Source of the DNA: Methylomonas montana
Lineage (GTDB): Bacteria > Pseudomonadota > Gammaproteobacteria > Methylococcales > Methylomonadaceae
Reading direction: 5' to 3'
Length of the DNA stretch: 64,000 nucleotides
Assembly: GCF_030490285.1 (NCBI RefSeq)
Contig: NZ_CP129884.1
Location: 1,798,001-1,862,000, forward strand
Numbering within the stretch: position 1 is the first letter of the stretch; every line of letters begins with the position of its first letter. The position numbers and the translations under genes are program-made. Below are positions 52,840-62,996 of this stretch, piece after piece. The notes under the pieces are model-generated. The model worked only from the letters and a program-made list of their open reading frames with translations. It made no database searches and had not been told where the DNA came from.

Positions 52840-54735
52840 ATGGACGATTCTATCACTCGTACTTTGCAAACATCTGTAAGCCCGCCAGCTAGCTCGTGGG
52901 TACGTTTCTTACGCTCCTATGGACCCACCCCAAACAATGCAAGTTTGTTTGACGAATATGTTTCAGCTGCTTTAGCTAAAGCCAAGGTTGCCCCTATTCG
53001 GCTCAATAGCCCTCAACTAATTAATATCTTGGAGCGTGTTCGCTCCGGTGTGCCAGGCTCTATTCTAATAGCAGGAACCGCTGGAGATGGCAAGACATAC
53101 CATTGCCGCAGCCTGTGGTCTGAGTTAGGAGGTGATGATCGCGTGTGGTCTGATCCCCAGCCAATCAAGAAACAGTCAATTGATGGCGGTCGAGTAGCCA
53201 TATTCGTAAAGGATCTAAGCGAGCTTAGCGACGAACAAGGCGACGAAGCTCTTGGCATGTTAGAACGATCCGTGCTGGGAAAGGAGGATCAGGAATTCCT
53301 AGTCTTAGCTGCTAATCATGGGCAGATATTGGAGCGGCTCAGGTCACTTGGTAATCGCCAAGGGCATTCCCATCCATTGCGCAAGCTCATACAAGACGCC
53401 TTCCTGCAATCGAGCTCTCAACATGAAAGGCTAGCCGTCTTCGACTTGAGCAAAACTGCCCACCGACATTCGCTCGAAGAATCACTCGATGCCGTCTCTA
53501 GGCATCCCGCTTGGTCAAATTGCTTGAGCTGTTCCCTGGATAAGGATGGGCGTGTTTGCCCAATTTCCGAAAACCGCAGGCGTTTACTTGGAGAAAACGA
53601 CGGTCGCCGAATGGCAAAAAGATTAGGTGATCTGGTTGAGATTGCTAGATACAACGGCGCCCATCTACCAGTTCGCGATTTGCTAGCTTTATCCGCGAAC
53701 ATGATCCTAGGTCATCCAACCGCACGCGAAGGTCTCATGTCCTGCTCGGATATCGTCAGAATTCAGGAAGCGGGATCCGTCGAGAATGGCAGTATATACG
53801 GGAACGTTTTTGGCGCGAATCTCCCTAGGCGAAGAACTTTATCTCGCCCAGTTTTTCGGGTATTGACTGGTTTTGGAATTGGGGAGGAGACTTCGAATGC
53901 TATAGATGGCCTGCTCGTATATGGAACCGACGACAGCAAGCTTTCAGATGCATTCGCCCGCCTAGTAGCGTCCGACGCCTTTTATGGAGCAACGCAATCA
54001 TATTTAGCCGCCCAAAGGAGATATTTGGAGGGCGATGAGGGGGCGAGGCTTGACGAGGGCGCTTCGGCTTTCCTCAAGCGCATGGAGAGCCAGCGCCAGC
54101 GCCTATTTTTCACTCTTCCCGAGACTGAACCGGACTTCCGATTCTGGGACCTGACTGCGTTTCGCTTCGCCGGAGACTATTTGGAAACGGTTGCGGCCCT
54201 TGTCCAACGAAAAGCTATCGCTGAGCCTGCCCGCGCCCGCCTAGCGCGAGGACTTAACAGGATTATGTCGGGCTTGCTGCTAGAGAATACAGATAAGATA
54301 TTTGTCGCTAGTTCTGGAGGCTTTACGCATTCAAAAGTTAGCGTACTTTGTGATAGCGAACTCCCTGCACGGAAAGTATCTGGCGGCCTAGGCATGGCGA
54401 TTAAATTGGACGAAATTACCGGTCAACCCCGCATTGATATCACGGTCGTGTTTGGAGCAAACGACGAGGTTTCCCTCCTCCTATCCCCAATTCGATTCGA
54501 ATTTCTCTGCCGAGTTGCCGAAGGAGCCCTGCCGGCGAGCTTTTCCAACGAGTGCTTGGAAGACTTGATGGCCTTCAAGGCACGGCTGCTACGCCAAGCC
54601 GAACTATTCCGATCCGGACTGGAACTAGATGGGGAGCCTCTTCCCGATGACGGGACTCTTTATCTTAACTTTATCGAGATCGAGCACAATGGCCATGGCT
54701 TTTCGAGACCAATTGCAGTTAGGGTTGGAATATGA
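52840..54735 (+). CDS. P-loop protein, SspF/DptF-like restriction component
   Basis: Encodes 631 residues (MDDSITRTLQTSVSPPASSW). The Walker A motif is GTAGDGKT (residues 79-86), and GGRVAIFVKDLSELSDEQGDEAL could carry the Walker B acidic pair. DptF of the Dnd-linked restriction system has a similar AGDGKT loop and length, and SspF is the corresponding Ssp component. Its stop overlaps the next start by four bases; three genes (52840, 54732, 56249) form one translational unit. It probably senses unmodified DNA or powers nicking together with the next two proteins. Placed after the modification genes, it fits a modification-restriction pair. Confidence 0.65.
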   Translation: MDDSITRTLQTSVSPPASSWVRFLRSYGPTPNNASLFDEYVSAALAKAKVAPIRLNSPQLINILERVRSGVPGSILIAGTAGDGKTYHCRSLWSELGGDDRVWSDPQPIKKQSIDGGRVAIFVKDLSELSDEQGDEALGMLERSVLGKEDQEFLVLAANHGQILERLRSLGNRQGHSHPLRKLIQDAFLQSSSQHERLAVFDLSKTAHRHSLEESLDAVSRHPAWSNCLSCSLDKDGRVCPISENRRRLLGENDGRRMAKRLGDLVEIARYNGAHLPVRDLLALSANMILGHPTAREGLMSCSDIVRIQEAGSVENGSIYGNVFGANLPRRRTLSRPVFRVLTGFGIGEETSNAIDGLLVYGTDDSKLSDAFARLVASDAFYGATQSYLAAQRRYLEGDEGARLDEGASAFLKRMESQRQRLFFTLPETEPDFRFWDLTAFRFAGDYLETVAALVQRKAIAEPARARLARGLNRIMSGLLLENTDKIFVASSGGFTHSKVSVLCDSELPARKVSGGLGMAIKLDEITGQPRIDITVVFGANDEVSLLLSPIRFEFLCRVAEGALPASFSNECLEDLMAFKARLLRQAELFRSGLELDGEPLPDDGTLYLNFIEIEHNGHGFSRPIAVRVGI

Positions 54736-56252
54736 GGGAGCGGATCGATAACGTCGACTTCACGGTCGACGAACATATCTGGGGACATCGACTCTACGAC
54801 GAGCAGCTCCCACATTTTGCAGTCCTGGAGTTTTTGGGAGTTCTCGGCTCTAACAAGGACGCCCCCTTGATTGAGCTTCCTGGCGATAAGGTTCGTTACA
54901 AGCCTCAGCGACAGATCCGATTACGCTCTTTGCTGTTTAACAATCCCTATGTCCAGACTGTTCGCGACCGCACCATATCGGACAGCGATAAGTGGGAGCA
55001 ATGGCGAGATCTATTTGTAGCCGAAGCAACTGGGCATGGTGATGAGAATATCGACTATCTACGTGAAGTCTTCCTTTCCTTTGATGACTTTGCCAAGGCG
55101 ATCGAACTCCTAAGGTCTTCCGCTTTCGAGGCTCGCAGCAACAAGCGCTGGAGTTCCAAGTTCATTTTCCCGTTCGGGCCGGATGCCCTTTACGAGGATT
55201 TGCGCATCGATTCATCAAGCGCCACGAACGATCGGCGATTCTTCGCGAGGACGGGGGAGCTGCTCTATCTGATGCTTTGTCGATCTATCAATGGTCGCCA
55301 GCTCGGTCAATTGCTCGTCGAGCGTCTTTTTGTCTCCTCTTCTCCCCTTAATCGCCTCGCTCGAGCACTGCAAGGAGAGTCCCAGCATGCACCAGAACCG
55401 AGGGCAGTTGGGTATCTGCCACATCTAAAGCACTCACGGTTTGACAGGCTTTGCGATGATTGGCTAGCGATCCTCTCGCGAGACATGCCCGTGTATGATG
55501 CCTTGGAACATCTCATCTCGAGCGCTGGACTTAACCTACTGCTTTATTTCCTCGAATGCTCAAAAGCGGAAGCAGGAGACACTGACCCTGTCGAGATCGT
55601 TTGCGAAATCGTCTCTCGTGAGAGGAGCAAGGTTCGAGCTCTCTCGGGTGAGTGCTACCAAGCAAATCAGTCACTTTCTTTGAGGGCGGTTCGAGCCTCA
55701 ATAGAAAGTTTCCTGCTCACTCCGGAATGGGAGAACGCATTGTCCTCAATCGATCAGAGCACACAATGCATACTCGCGTTGCGAGACCGCTTTCAATGGC
55801 CGTCTACGGAGAGTGACGAGGACAACGATTATAGCCAGATGACTGGTGAAGAGATGGCCGCAGTGCTAACTGAAAAGGCCCTCGCTAGGCACGAACAGCA
55901 TTTTGGCAAGATTCACGCATCCTGGTCGCGCGCCATAGGCCTTAGCTCTAGAAGGCTTTCTCGCCGCTATCGCTACGCTCCTAATGATCGCTTGCTTAAA
56001 ACTTTGGTCGTTTCCATGGTCGACGAGAGAATGCAGTTTGACGATTTTCTCCATGAGGCCAAGCGCCGATATGGTCTAGTGATAGGCGACACCGAAGGAG
56101 GACATCTGATACGAGAGGATCAAATCGACCAGGAAGCCCTTAGCGACAATCGCGAAAACTTAGAGTCCCGTCTTATGAGTCTCGGCCTCGTTCGCAGACT
56201 CTCGGATTCCTGTTCATTCGTTGAGAATCCATTTGCAAGAGGAAAAAATTGA
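54732..56252 (+). CDS. SspG/DptG-like restriction component of unknown fold
   Basis: Encodes 506 residues (MRERIDNVDFTVDEHIWGHR). No catalytic motif is visible. The sequence is a helical cytoplasmic protein with blocks such as LPHFAVLEFLGVLGSNKDAPLI and FNNPYVQTVRDRTISDSDKW. It overlaps both neighbours by four bases. Position between a DptF-like ATPase and a DptH-like motor matches the FGH order of Dpt and Ssp restriction modules, where the middle protein has no known enzyme activity. The assignment is by synteny only. Confidence 0.55.
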   Translation: MRERIDNVDFTVDEHIWGHRLYDEQLPHFAVLEFLGVLGSNKDAPLIELPGDKVRYKPQRQIRLRSLLFNNPYVQTVRDRTISDSDKWEQWRDLFVAEATGHGDENIDYLREVFLSFDDFAKAIELLRSSAFEARSNKRWSSKFIFPFGPDALYEDLRIDSSSATNDRRFFARTGELLYLMLCRSINGRQLGQLLVERLFVSSSPLNRLARALQGESQHAPEPRAVGYLPHLKHSRFDRLCDDWLAILSRDMPVYDALEHLISSAGLNLLLYFLECSKAEAGDTDPVEIVCEIVSRERSKVRALSGECYQANQSLSLRAVRASIESFLLTPEWENALSSIDQSTQCILALRDRFQWPSTESDEDNDYSQMTGEEMAAVLTEKALARHEQHFGKIHASWSRAIGLSSRRLSRRYRYAPNDRLLKTLVVSMVDERMQFDDFLHEAKRRYGLVIGDTEGGHLIREDQIDQEALSDNRENLESRLMSLGLVRRLSDSCSFVENPFARGKN

Positions 56253-59200
56253 TGTTGACGGATCGCATCATTGGTCGCGTGGGCGCTGACATCCTGCGCC
56301 GACGCCTGGACGAAGCGCGCCAAGGTGACTTGTTCGGAGACGAGAGTACCGCCCTGTTCAGGCTCGACAAGCTATCGCCTGCCCAGATCGCTGCCGTGGT
56401 GCGGGAGATTCTCGCTAACCCCGATTTGGCTCGCAGGGTTGATCTTCGTATACCCATGACTTTGGTTGAGGGTGAGGATCTTCCGATACAAGCGCTAACT
56501 AGCCTCAACGCTGGGGCTGTTAGAAACGGAGGCACGACCCGAGAGGCATTGCTCACAGCCAATGGGAACGAGCACAACCTGGCCGACACTTTGGGCCACG
56601 TTTCGGCTCTTGGAGCTAAGGAGCTTCGAGCCAATGAATATGCATGGGTTGAAGCGTCTTGTCATGTAGCCGGCATGTCACCAACTCCAGAAGATCGGGC
56701 CATCTTTCGCGCGGCTCTGAAAGGACTTATAGCTGCCACCGAACTCTCTCTGAACGATTTGGCGGAATACTGCTGCATGATCAGCGAAGCCACGACATCA
56801 CACGGGCATCCCATCCGTCACGCTTTGGGCTGGGCGCTTCACTGCGTTGGTCTTCCTCGAGACACCTTGCTCTTCGCCAACACAAAATCCTATAGTTCAG
56901 CTTCGACGTCTTGGCGCAAGGCTTTCGAAAAACTTTATGCAACACGGGCCCCTCTGTTGAAAAGGCTTCGGCCGAACGGTCAACCGCTGGACGCCGACGA
57001 GATGCGTGAGCGCTTCGAGCAAAATGTCGACGATATAGCCGAGTCTGCGCAGGACACGATCAAAGCATTCATTGAGGCTGTTCCCGGGAATTCACAGACT
57101 GCGGTAGATTTGGCTGTTTTTGAATGGGAGCAAGACGGGGTCCATCACATTTTCGATAAACCCCGAGCCAGGCAGCTTGGCCTTGCCGAGGCGACGTTGC
57201 ATTTTTTCGAACACGATTGTGATGAGGAATGTTTGCTAGAAGAGCGCTGGCGAACTTACTTGGACGAGTTTAAGGGCAGAGAACGTCGATCGGAGGGAAG
57301 TGACGAAGACGACGAGTCATTTTTCGATTTACACCGCCGCTATATGGAGCAAAACCCGGCACTGCATTCGCGCTGGGAAAAATTTATCTTCGGTAAGCCA
57401 ATTGAATGCAATGACTTCCTAGACGGCTTAGCCACCGTCACTCATCGCCTGATCGCTAGGGCCGGACTTTCAGCTTCCGGGAAAGAGAGGTTCCTTCGAC
57501 TCACCGTTAGTAAAGGCCGAACGGAGTTGCGTGAGCGCTTCAACCATGATGTCGGAACTTTCTTTTCTCTGATGTATCGAGGCCTACGTGATTTAATGGG
57601 GGATAAGGTCGAGTGGCCGGCCATACGAGGAGCTACTAACCTACCTGATCCAATCTTCGAATTCCCTTTATTCGCCGCTAAAGAGAAGGAAATCCGAGGT
57701 AAAAAATTCAAAAAAGTCGTTTCACTGGCTCGCCAAGCTATCCAAATTAAATTCGAGGTCGCTCTCATTGAGGGCCGTGGCGACAGTCAAACTATCTTGG
57801 AAAAGACTCAGCTACTCTGGACATTCAGGTCTGAGTCGATCGGGCTTTCGCTACTTGATGACATGCGTCGTCTCCAAGAAAAAGGCACGGTTGCCTGCAC
57901 CGAGGTTCCTCGTCGGATGGTAAGCAAAAAAGGGGGGGTGCAGAGCGTGTCGCTGCTTGACACCAGCACGATCGAGGCTACGTTTTCGAGAGACGCAGGC
58001 TCTTTGGTGCCAGCGTCTGCGAAACTGAAAAGCTTGCGGAACGTGATCAAGACCGCGATCAACGGACTAGCCTCAGAGAGTCGTCTAACTTCGGAGCAAC
58101 GCGACGAATTGAGGAATACATGGGACGTTTTTGAGGCTGACTATAGTCAGGCAGTAAAAGACTTCATTGAAACGGGACTGCATGGAGAGGCTGTTTTGCG
58201 GCAAGCTGACTCTTTTGCGACCTTTCTACGGGCGTTACTGACCCACGCTCGAGGCGATATCTGTCGGTCAAAGCTCGTTTCCGAAACCATTTCCATAGGC
58301 ACAGTCCGCGTTTTGGGAGACCAGCCTTGTGTCATCATCCCTCCTTGGCATCCTGAGCGGATGAAAGCTCTTGCTGTCAAAACCCGCCGAGTAGCGGGTT
58401 TGATCTCTCATATGTTAGGCGGAACTGCCGTTTCCTTTGGAGATAGAAATATCTTCTTTCGAGAGTTTTCGGCAGAGCTAGCCCATCCGTTCTATCCAGA
58501 GATTGCCATCGCTACGCGTGGTGGCAGCGCGGTTTTGGTTTCTGAAACTAGTACGGTCAACGGATATAGCCTTCTTGAGCGCCCCATTCGTGGTGAGGAT
58601 AGTTCAATGTCTGACGTGGATCCCAGCATAGCAGCAAAGCAGGTAAAAGAACTCATGGAACGCTATGTTGGACTCCAGCCACATGAGGCTGCCAACCTTA
58701 GCATACTTCTCTATAACTCGGACGCAGCCGAACTTCCAGTGTCCGTCGTGCGTGAACTCGCCGGGATGCAAACTAATGGTGGGTTCCAATGCGATATCTC
58801 TGTGCGGCATCGTGATCCGGAAAAACTGCGTCGGGTCTATACGGAACTTGTCGCCAAGGCTAGCGATGATCCCGACCTTCCTGTGGTCAGTGAGACCTCG
58901 GAAAACTTCATATCAAAGCTGCGCATGTCGGCTATACCCGCAACATCGACACCGCCTTCCTCCTCTTCTGCGGGGTTCCGACCCTTCGATATCGCCTTTT
59001 TGCACGATGTCATTTCCAGGACTGCTGTAGTGGAATGGATCTCCGTCGATTGGAGTAACGATCGCCCGAATTTGGAACACGTACCCTCTCGATGGTCTTA
59101 CCGCAGTGTCTCCGGCGAGAACGAGCTTAAATCGACGACTTTTCTCACATGTCCGCGCCAGACCGCGTCTGGCTGGGCTTATGTGAATACTGTCGCCTCG

Positions 59201-61672
59201 GTCGCGAGGCAGTTAGATGCCCCCCTGAACACCCAGTATCTTCCTGCTCGTAGGATTTCCCTGCAAAGCGAAGCTCTTCACGAGATTTTGGACGACGCGC
59301 ACTCTCTGGCAGAATGGGTCGCCACCTACGATGAATTATTGGACAAGCGCCAGCTACAGGCCAACGGAATCACTGTCGTTCGCTATAGACGAGCCACGAC
59401 AAACGGCCGAAATATGATTGTGAGTTCCACATCGGAATTGCGTCTATTAAGCGTTCTTTTACGACGGCGGCTAGAAGAAGTTGTGACGCTAACCCCCGAC
59501 CAGCTCAATGAAGTCACCAATCGTGCCAAAAGAGACGCTCTATCGATCTCGGGAGATATTGTCCTGCGAGCGGCGAAAAGAGGCGTGTCCGCTGGAGAAA
59601 TGATTGGCTTGGTGATGAGTCGATATCTCGTTGAGCGGGAACTGAAAGGACTTGCCGGCAATGGAGCGCGACCAGCTTTCACCGCCTATTTTCTGCTGGA
59701 TGACTATGCCGACTGGCTAGCTCAGCGGGAGAGTAGAATCGCTGATATATTGGGGCTTTGCGTGGAAGAGTCGGACGACGGGCCACTGCTGCATGTGGTC
59801 GTTGTTGAGTCCAAATATGTATCAGTGCATGGCGCTACGGAGGCCCGACGATCCTCTAAAGCTCAGCTCCTGGCCACGCTAAGCACGTTTCGGGATGCGC
59901 TTTTCGGCGATCCTGGTCGCCTCGATAGAGATCTCTGGCTCTCTAGGCTAGCCGATCTGCTCATTGACTCTGACATCCCGCCAGGATGTGCGGAATTACT
60001 TGAAAGAATGCGGGCTAAATTGAGGGACGGAGAAGCTAAAATCTCCTTGCGAGGCTATTCGCATATCTTCATTCATTCCTCTGACCCGACCACACAGTCT
60101 CCAGGATCCGAAAGGCTGCTGTTGGATAATTCTGATGGGATCGATGCATGGCAAGAAGTTTTTGACAGACCCGAGCTCCGTCGGCTTTTGGAAGCCTACT
60201 CATGCAAAGAAGATCCTACACCAATCCGGGCGTCCTTTGGCTTTCAGACCCCATGGACACTTTCCGATCCTCGTTTACCAGCGGCTCGAGTGGCATGGTC
60301 CGCTATGGTTGAGAGACTCACTCCAATTGTCGAATCTTACACAGAGGTGAAAAGCGATGTGACTCTTGTCCCGCAGCCTCCCGATACCGGCGTCGAGACA
60401 TCGCCGCTTAAGACTCCAAAGGAGTTTAAGCCGACTGTATCCGACGAAAATCCACTCGCCGAATCCGAACACGGTCACACCGAATTTGCACGAATTGTTT
60501 CATTAAAGGCCGCCAGCTTGTTCGCTGCGGAGGATGAGCGCGAATCTTGGGCCGAAGAAGCAACTAAAAAACTGAAGACAGCGCTCAACAGCTACGGCTT
60601 ACAGACTTCTGTTCTAGGGACACGCTTAACCCCCAATGGCTGTCTTATTAGGTTGGCCGGATCTGACCGCTTACGCATCGAGGATATAGAGGCAAAGCGT
60701 ACACAACTGTTAACAACACATGCGCTTCGTTTGGTAACCGTTCAGCCAAAACCAGGGGAGATTGTGATTACTCTGGCCAGTGAGAAAAGACAGTCGGTTT
60801 CCATGTGGGATCTTTGGGCGCGCAGAAAACTAAATAGGAACGCCGCTGGAATTAACACTTCCTTCATCCTCGGTCTACAGGAGATCAGCGGCTCCATCCT
60901 TTATCTCAATTTAGGGGGAGAATTTGCTGGGCTTGCAGCTCACGAACCCCATTCTTTGGTTGCGGGAGCAACGGGAAGTGGTAAATCGGTTTTAATCCAA
61001 GCTATTTTGCTGGATATAGCCGTGACCAATCCGAAAGAGTTAGCACAGATTGTCTTGATCGATCCGAAGATGGGGGTCGACTACGTTGCTCTCGAGAACT
61101 TACCCCATTTGCGCGAGCCGATGGTTACCACGCGGGAGCGCGCAGCCGAGGTTCTTGCTGAATTGGTCGAGGAGATGGAAACTCGCTACCGGACGTTCGC
61201 AGCAGCTAGAGCGCGGGATTTGGCTACATACAACGCCAAAGCCACTCCAGAAAGTAGACTTCCGATGGTTTTCCTTGTCCATGACGAATTTGCTGACTGG
61301 ATGCTCGATGATGCTTATAAGGCAGCGGTCGGAGCTGCGGTCCAAAGGCTTGGGGTTAAAGCTCGTGCCGCTGGAATTCATCTGATATTTGCGGCTCAAC
61401 GTCCTGATAAGGATGTGATGCCAATGCAGCTTAGGGAGAATCTTGGGAACAGGCTGATTCTGAAGGTAGCCAGCGAGGCGACCTCTAAAATCGCCTTGGA
61501 CCGACCCGGCGCTGAATTACTGCTGGGCAAGGGACATCTTGCCGCGAAACTCAACGGCGAGCAGGGACTGATTTTTGCGCAGGCCCCATTCTTGACAGAT
61601 GATGACATCGTTTTAGCTGTCGATTCCATCAGATCGACAAACGAGCAAACAGACGACGAGATTAGAAAATGA
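56249..61672 (+). CDS. 1807-aa motor-nuclease protein, SspH/DptH-like
   Basis: Encodes 1807 residues, overlapping the upstream stop. Three regions can be read. The N-terminal part (about 1-1100) is unrecognised. Around 1166-1189 lies ADILGL (Asp1166) and later VVVVESKY (Glu1187, Lys1189), the D...ExK pattern of PD-(D/E)XK nucleases. The C-terminal part is an FtsK/SpoIIIE/HerA-type motor: Walker A GATGSGKSVL near residue 1572, IVLIDPKMGVDY near 1600 and Walker B FLVHDEFADWM near 1673. A translocase with a nuclease would fit a restriction effector acting on DNA that lacks sulfur modification. Length and motor match DptH-type proteins. The next gene overlaps by four bases. Confidence 0.7.
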   Translation: MMLTDRIIGRVGADILRRRLDEARQGDLFGDESTALFRLDKLSPAQIAAVVREILANPDLARRVDLRIPMTLVEGEDLPIQALTSLNAGAVRNGGTTREALLTANGNEHNLADTLGHVSALGAKELRANEYAWVEASCHVAGMSPTPEDRAIFRAALKGLIAATELSLNDLAEYCCMISEATTSHGHPIRHALGWALHCVGLPRDTLLFANTKSYSSASTSWRKAFEKLYATRAPLLKRLRPNGQPLDADEMRERFEQNVDDIAESAQDTIKAFIEAVPGNSQTAVDLAVFEWEQDGVHHIFDKPRARQLGLAEATLHFFEHDCDEECLLEERWRTYLDEFKGRERRSEGSDEDDESFFDLHRRYMEQNPALHSRWEKFIFGKPIECNDFLDGLATVTHRLIARAGLSASGKERFLRLTVSKGRTELRERFNHDVGTFFSLMYRGLRDLMGDKVEWPAIRGATNLPDPIFEFPLFAAKEKEIRGKKFKKVVSLARQAIQIKFEVALIEGRGDSQTILEKTQLLWTFRSESIGLSLLDDMRRLQEKGTVACTEVPRRMVSKKGGVQSVSLLDTSTIEATFSRDAGSLVPASAKLKSLRNVIKTAINGLASESRLTSEQRDELRNTWDVFEADYSQAVKDFIETGLHGEAVLRQADSFATFLRALLTHARGDICRSKLVSETISIGTVRVLGDQPCVIIPPWHPERMKALAVKTRRVAGLISHMLGGTAVSFGDRNIFFREFSAELAHPFYPEIAIATRGGSAVLVSETSTVNGYSLLERPIRGEDSSMSDVDPSIAAKQVKELMERYVGLQPHEAANLSILLYNSDAAELPVSVVRELAGMQTNGGFQCDISVRHRDPEKLRRVYTELVAKASDDPDLPVVSETSENFISKLRMSAIPATSTPPSSSSAGFRPFDIAFLHDVISRTAVVEWISVDWSNDRPNLEHVPSRWSYRSVSGENELKSTTFLTCPRQTASGWAYVNTVASVARQLDAPLNTQYLPARRISLQSEALHEILDDAHSLAEWVATYDELLDKRQLQANGITVVRYRRATTNGRNMIVSSTSELRLLSVLLRRRLEEVVTLTPDQLNEVTNRAKRDALSISGDIVLRAAKRGVSAGEMIGLVMSRYLVERELKGLAGNGARPAFTAYFLLDDYADWLAQRESRIADILGLCVEESDDGPLLHVVVVESKYVSVHGATEARRSSKAQLLATLSTFRDALFGDPGRLDRDLWLSRLADLLIDSDIPPGCAELLERMRAKLRDGEAKISLRGYSHIFIHSSDPTTQSPGSERLLLDNSDGIDAWQEVFDRPELRRLLEAYSCKEDPTPIRASFGFQTPWTLSDPRLPAARVAWSAMVERLTPIVESYTEVKSDVTLVPQPPDTGVETSPLKTPKEFKPTVSDENPLAESEHGHTEFARIVSLKAASLFAAEDERESWAEEATKKLKTALNSYGLQTSVLGTRLTPNGCLIRLAGSDRLRIEDIEAKRTQLLTTHALRLVTVQPKPGEIVITLASEKRQSVSMWDLWARRKLNRNAAGINTSFILGLQEISGSILYLNLGGEFAGLAAHEPHSLVAGATGSGKSVLIQAILLDIAVTNPKELAQIVLIDPKMGVDYVALENLPHLREPMVTTRERAAEVLAELVEEMETRYRTFAAARARDLATYNAKATPESRLPMVFLVHDEFADWMLDDAYKAAVGAAVQRLGVKARAAGIHLIFAAQRPDKDVMPMQLRENLGNRLILKVASEATSKIALDRPGAELLLGKGHLAAKLNGEQGLIFAQAPFLTDDDIVLAVDSIRSTNEQTDDEIRK

Positions 61673-62982
61673 AAAGTTGGAATTCGAGCCCGCATCCAAT
61701 TTCCGATATCAGGGATTGGCAAACCAACGGACGCCTTGAAATAAGGCCAGATTTTCAGCGAAAGGAGGTCTGGAGCGACGCTGCTAGGATCATGTTGATG
61801 GACACCATACTTCGTGGCATTCCAATGCCGAAGATTTTCGTCTCTTCAACAATAAAGGATGACCAGATATATCGCACTGTCATTGACGGACAGCAACGCA
61901 TTAGTGCTATTTTGGCCTTCTTAAAAAACCAATTCAATTTGGAAAAACCCTATACGGCGGAGTTCCAAGGTAAGTTCTTCTCGGAATTGCCGACAGAGGT
62001 TAAAAATGCTTTTCTTCAGTATCGCGTCGATTTCAATGAGGCAATCGAATTCTCGGATGAGGAGCTAAGGGAAACCTATTCTCGGCTGAACAAATATTCT
62101 GTTGCCCTTACCAAACAAGAGTTGCGCAGGGCTGATTTTCCGGGGGATTTCCTGCGACTTTCCGAAAGTCTAGCGCTCATCGACTTTCTCGAGACAAGCA
62201 AAATTTTTACCGTAGCTAATCGTCGCCGCTCCGCCGATGTCGAGTTCGTTTCCGAATTGTTGGCAGGGTTGATTGCCGGTCCCCAAGACAAGCGCGATAT
62301 GCTCGATTCGTATTATTTGTCGTATGCGTCATGGGTGCCTCAGGATCGAGAAGCGACCAATGACAGATTTATGGCTGTTGTGGCAGATCTTGAGAGGATT
62401 TTCTCCGACGAATTACCGATATCTTCGACTCGGTTCAGGCAGAAAGCGGATTTTTATGCGCTCGTTCTTGCGATCGACGATCTACGAAAGGCTGGTGGGA
62501 ACATCGACAACATTGAATTAGGGCCGTTAAGGGAAGATCTCAAATGGCTCGATCAACTGATTGCTCCAGAATCTGAGTGTAAGGATTGCCGAGACTACGC
62601 GATCAAATGCGTTTCACAGGCAAACTCCCATTCTAGTCGACGTTGGCGGATACAATTCCTGAAAAGCATTTTAAGTGGAAGCTATTTGCGCAAGCCTCCC
62701 GTAGGCGATGGAGCAGTTCTCTTTTATCGCATATTGACAACCGATTTTGGAGGTGGGATGTGCCCACCTCCAGAGTTTGATTGCTCCGAATGCGAACGGT
62801 CCATTGATCCAAGAACTGATGAGATCATAGGATGGCCTAAAGACTCAGCCGTGTTCCAATTGAGTAATACGCATCGGATTCATAGTGAGTGCGCCGATCC
62901 TGTGAAGTGGTCCTTCATCACAAGCGAGGATACATCTCATGAGCTAACTTTTGATCAAGGGTCGCAAAGCAGCCTATTTTGA
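61669..62982 (+). CDS. DUF262 protein (ParB/Srx-like fold) with C-terminal Cys cluster
   Basis: Encodes 437 residues. RLEIRPDFQRKEVWSDAARIMLMDTILRGIPMPKI and the DGQQR motif (Asp73-Arg77) identify DUF262, the GTP/ATP-binding nuclease-associated family of SspE and GmrSD. SspE also carries a DUF1524 HNH nuclease; here the remainder has no HNH, only a Cys/His-rich stretch CPPPEFDCSECERSIDPR ... HRIHSEC near the end that could bind zinc. It overlaps the large motor gene and the kinase ORF, so it belongs to the operon. It may be a second PT-sensing or regulatory arm rather than a full SspE. Confidence 0.75.
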   Translation: MKSWNSSPHPISDIRDWQTNGRLEIRPDFQRKEVWSDAARIMLMDTILRGIPMPKIFVSSTIKDDQIYRTVIDGQQRISAILAFLKNQFNLEKPYTAEFQGKFFSELPTEVKNAFLQYRVDFNEAIEFSDEELRETYSRLNKYSVALTKQELRRADFPGDFLRLSESLALIDFLETSKIFTVANRRRSADVEFVSELLAGLIAGPQDKRDMLDSYYLSYASWVPQDREATNDRFMAVVADLERIFSDELPISSTRFRQKADFYALVLAIDDLRKAGGNIDNIELGPLREDLKWLDQLIAPESECKDCRDYAIKCVSQANSHSSRRWRIQFLKSILSGSYLRKPPVGDGAVLFYRILTTDFGGGMCPPPEFDCSECERSIDPRTDEIIGWPKDSAVFQLSNTHRIHSECADPVKWSFITSEDTSHELTFDQGSQSSLF

Positions 62983-62996
62983 GGAAGCCTAGACAT

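Noticed and set aside
47585..61672. Reading the operon as BREX type 4
   Set aside because: PAPS-reductase and a BrxC-like ATPase fit, but PglZ, BrxL and a helicase BrxHII are absent and DUF4007 plus the DptF/DptH-like genes fit Ssp or Dnd-type systems better.
61669..62982. Calling the DUF262 gene a full SspE
   Set aside because: It has DGQQR but no recognisable DUF1524 HNH nuclease, and is much shorter than SspE.
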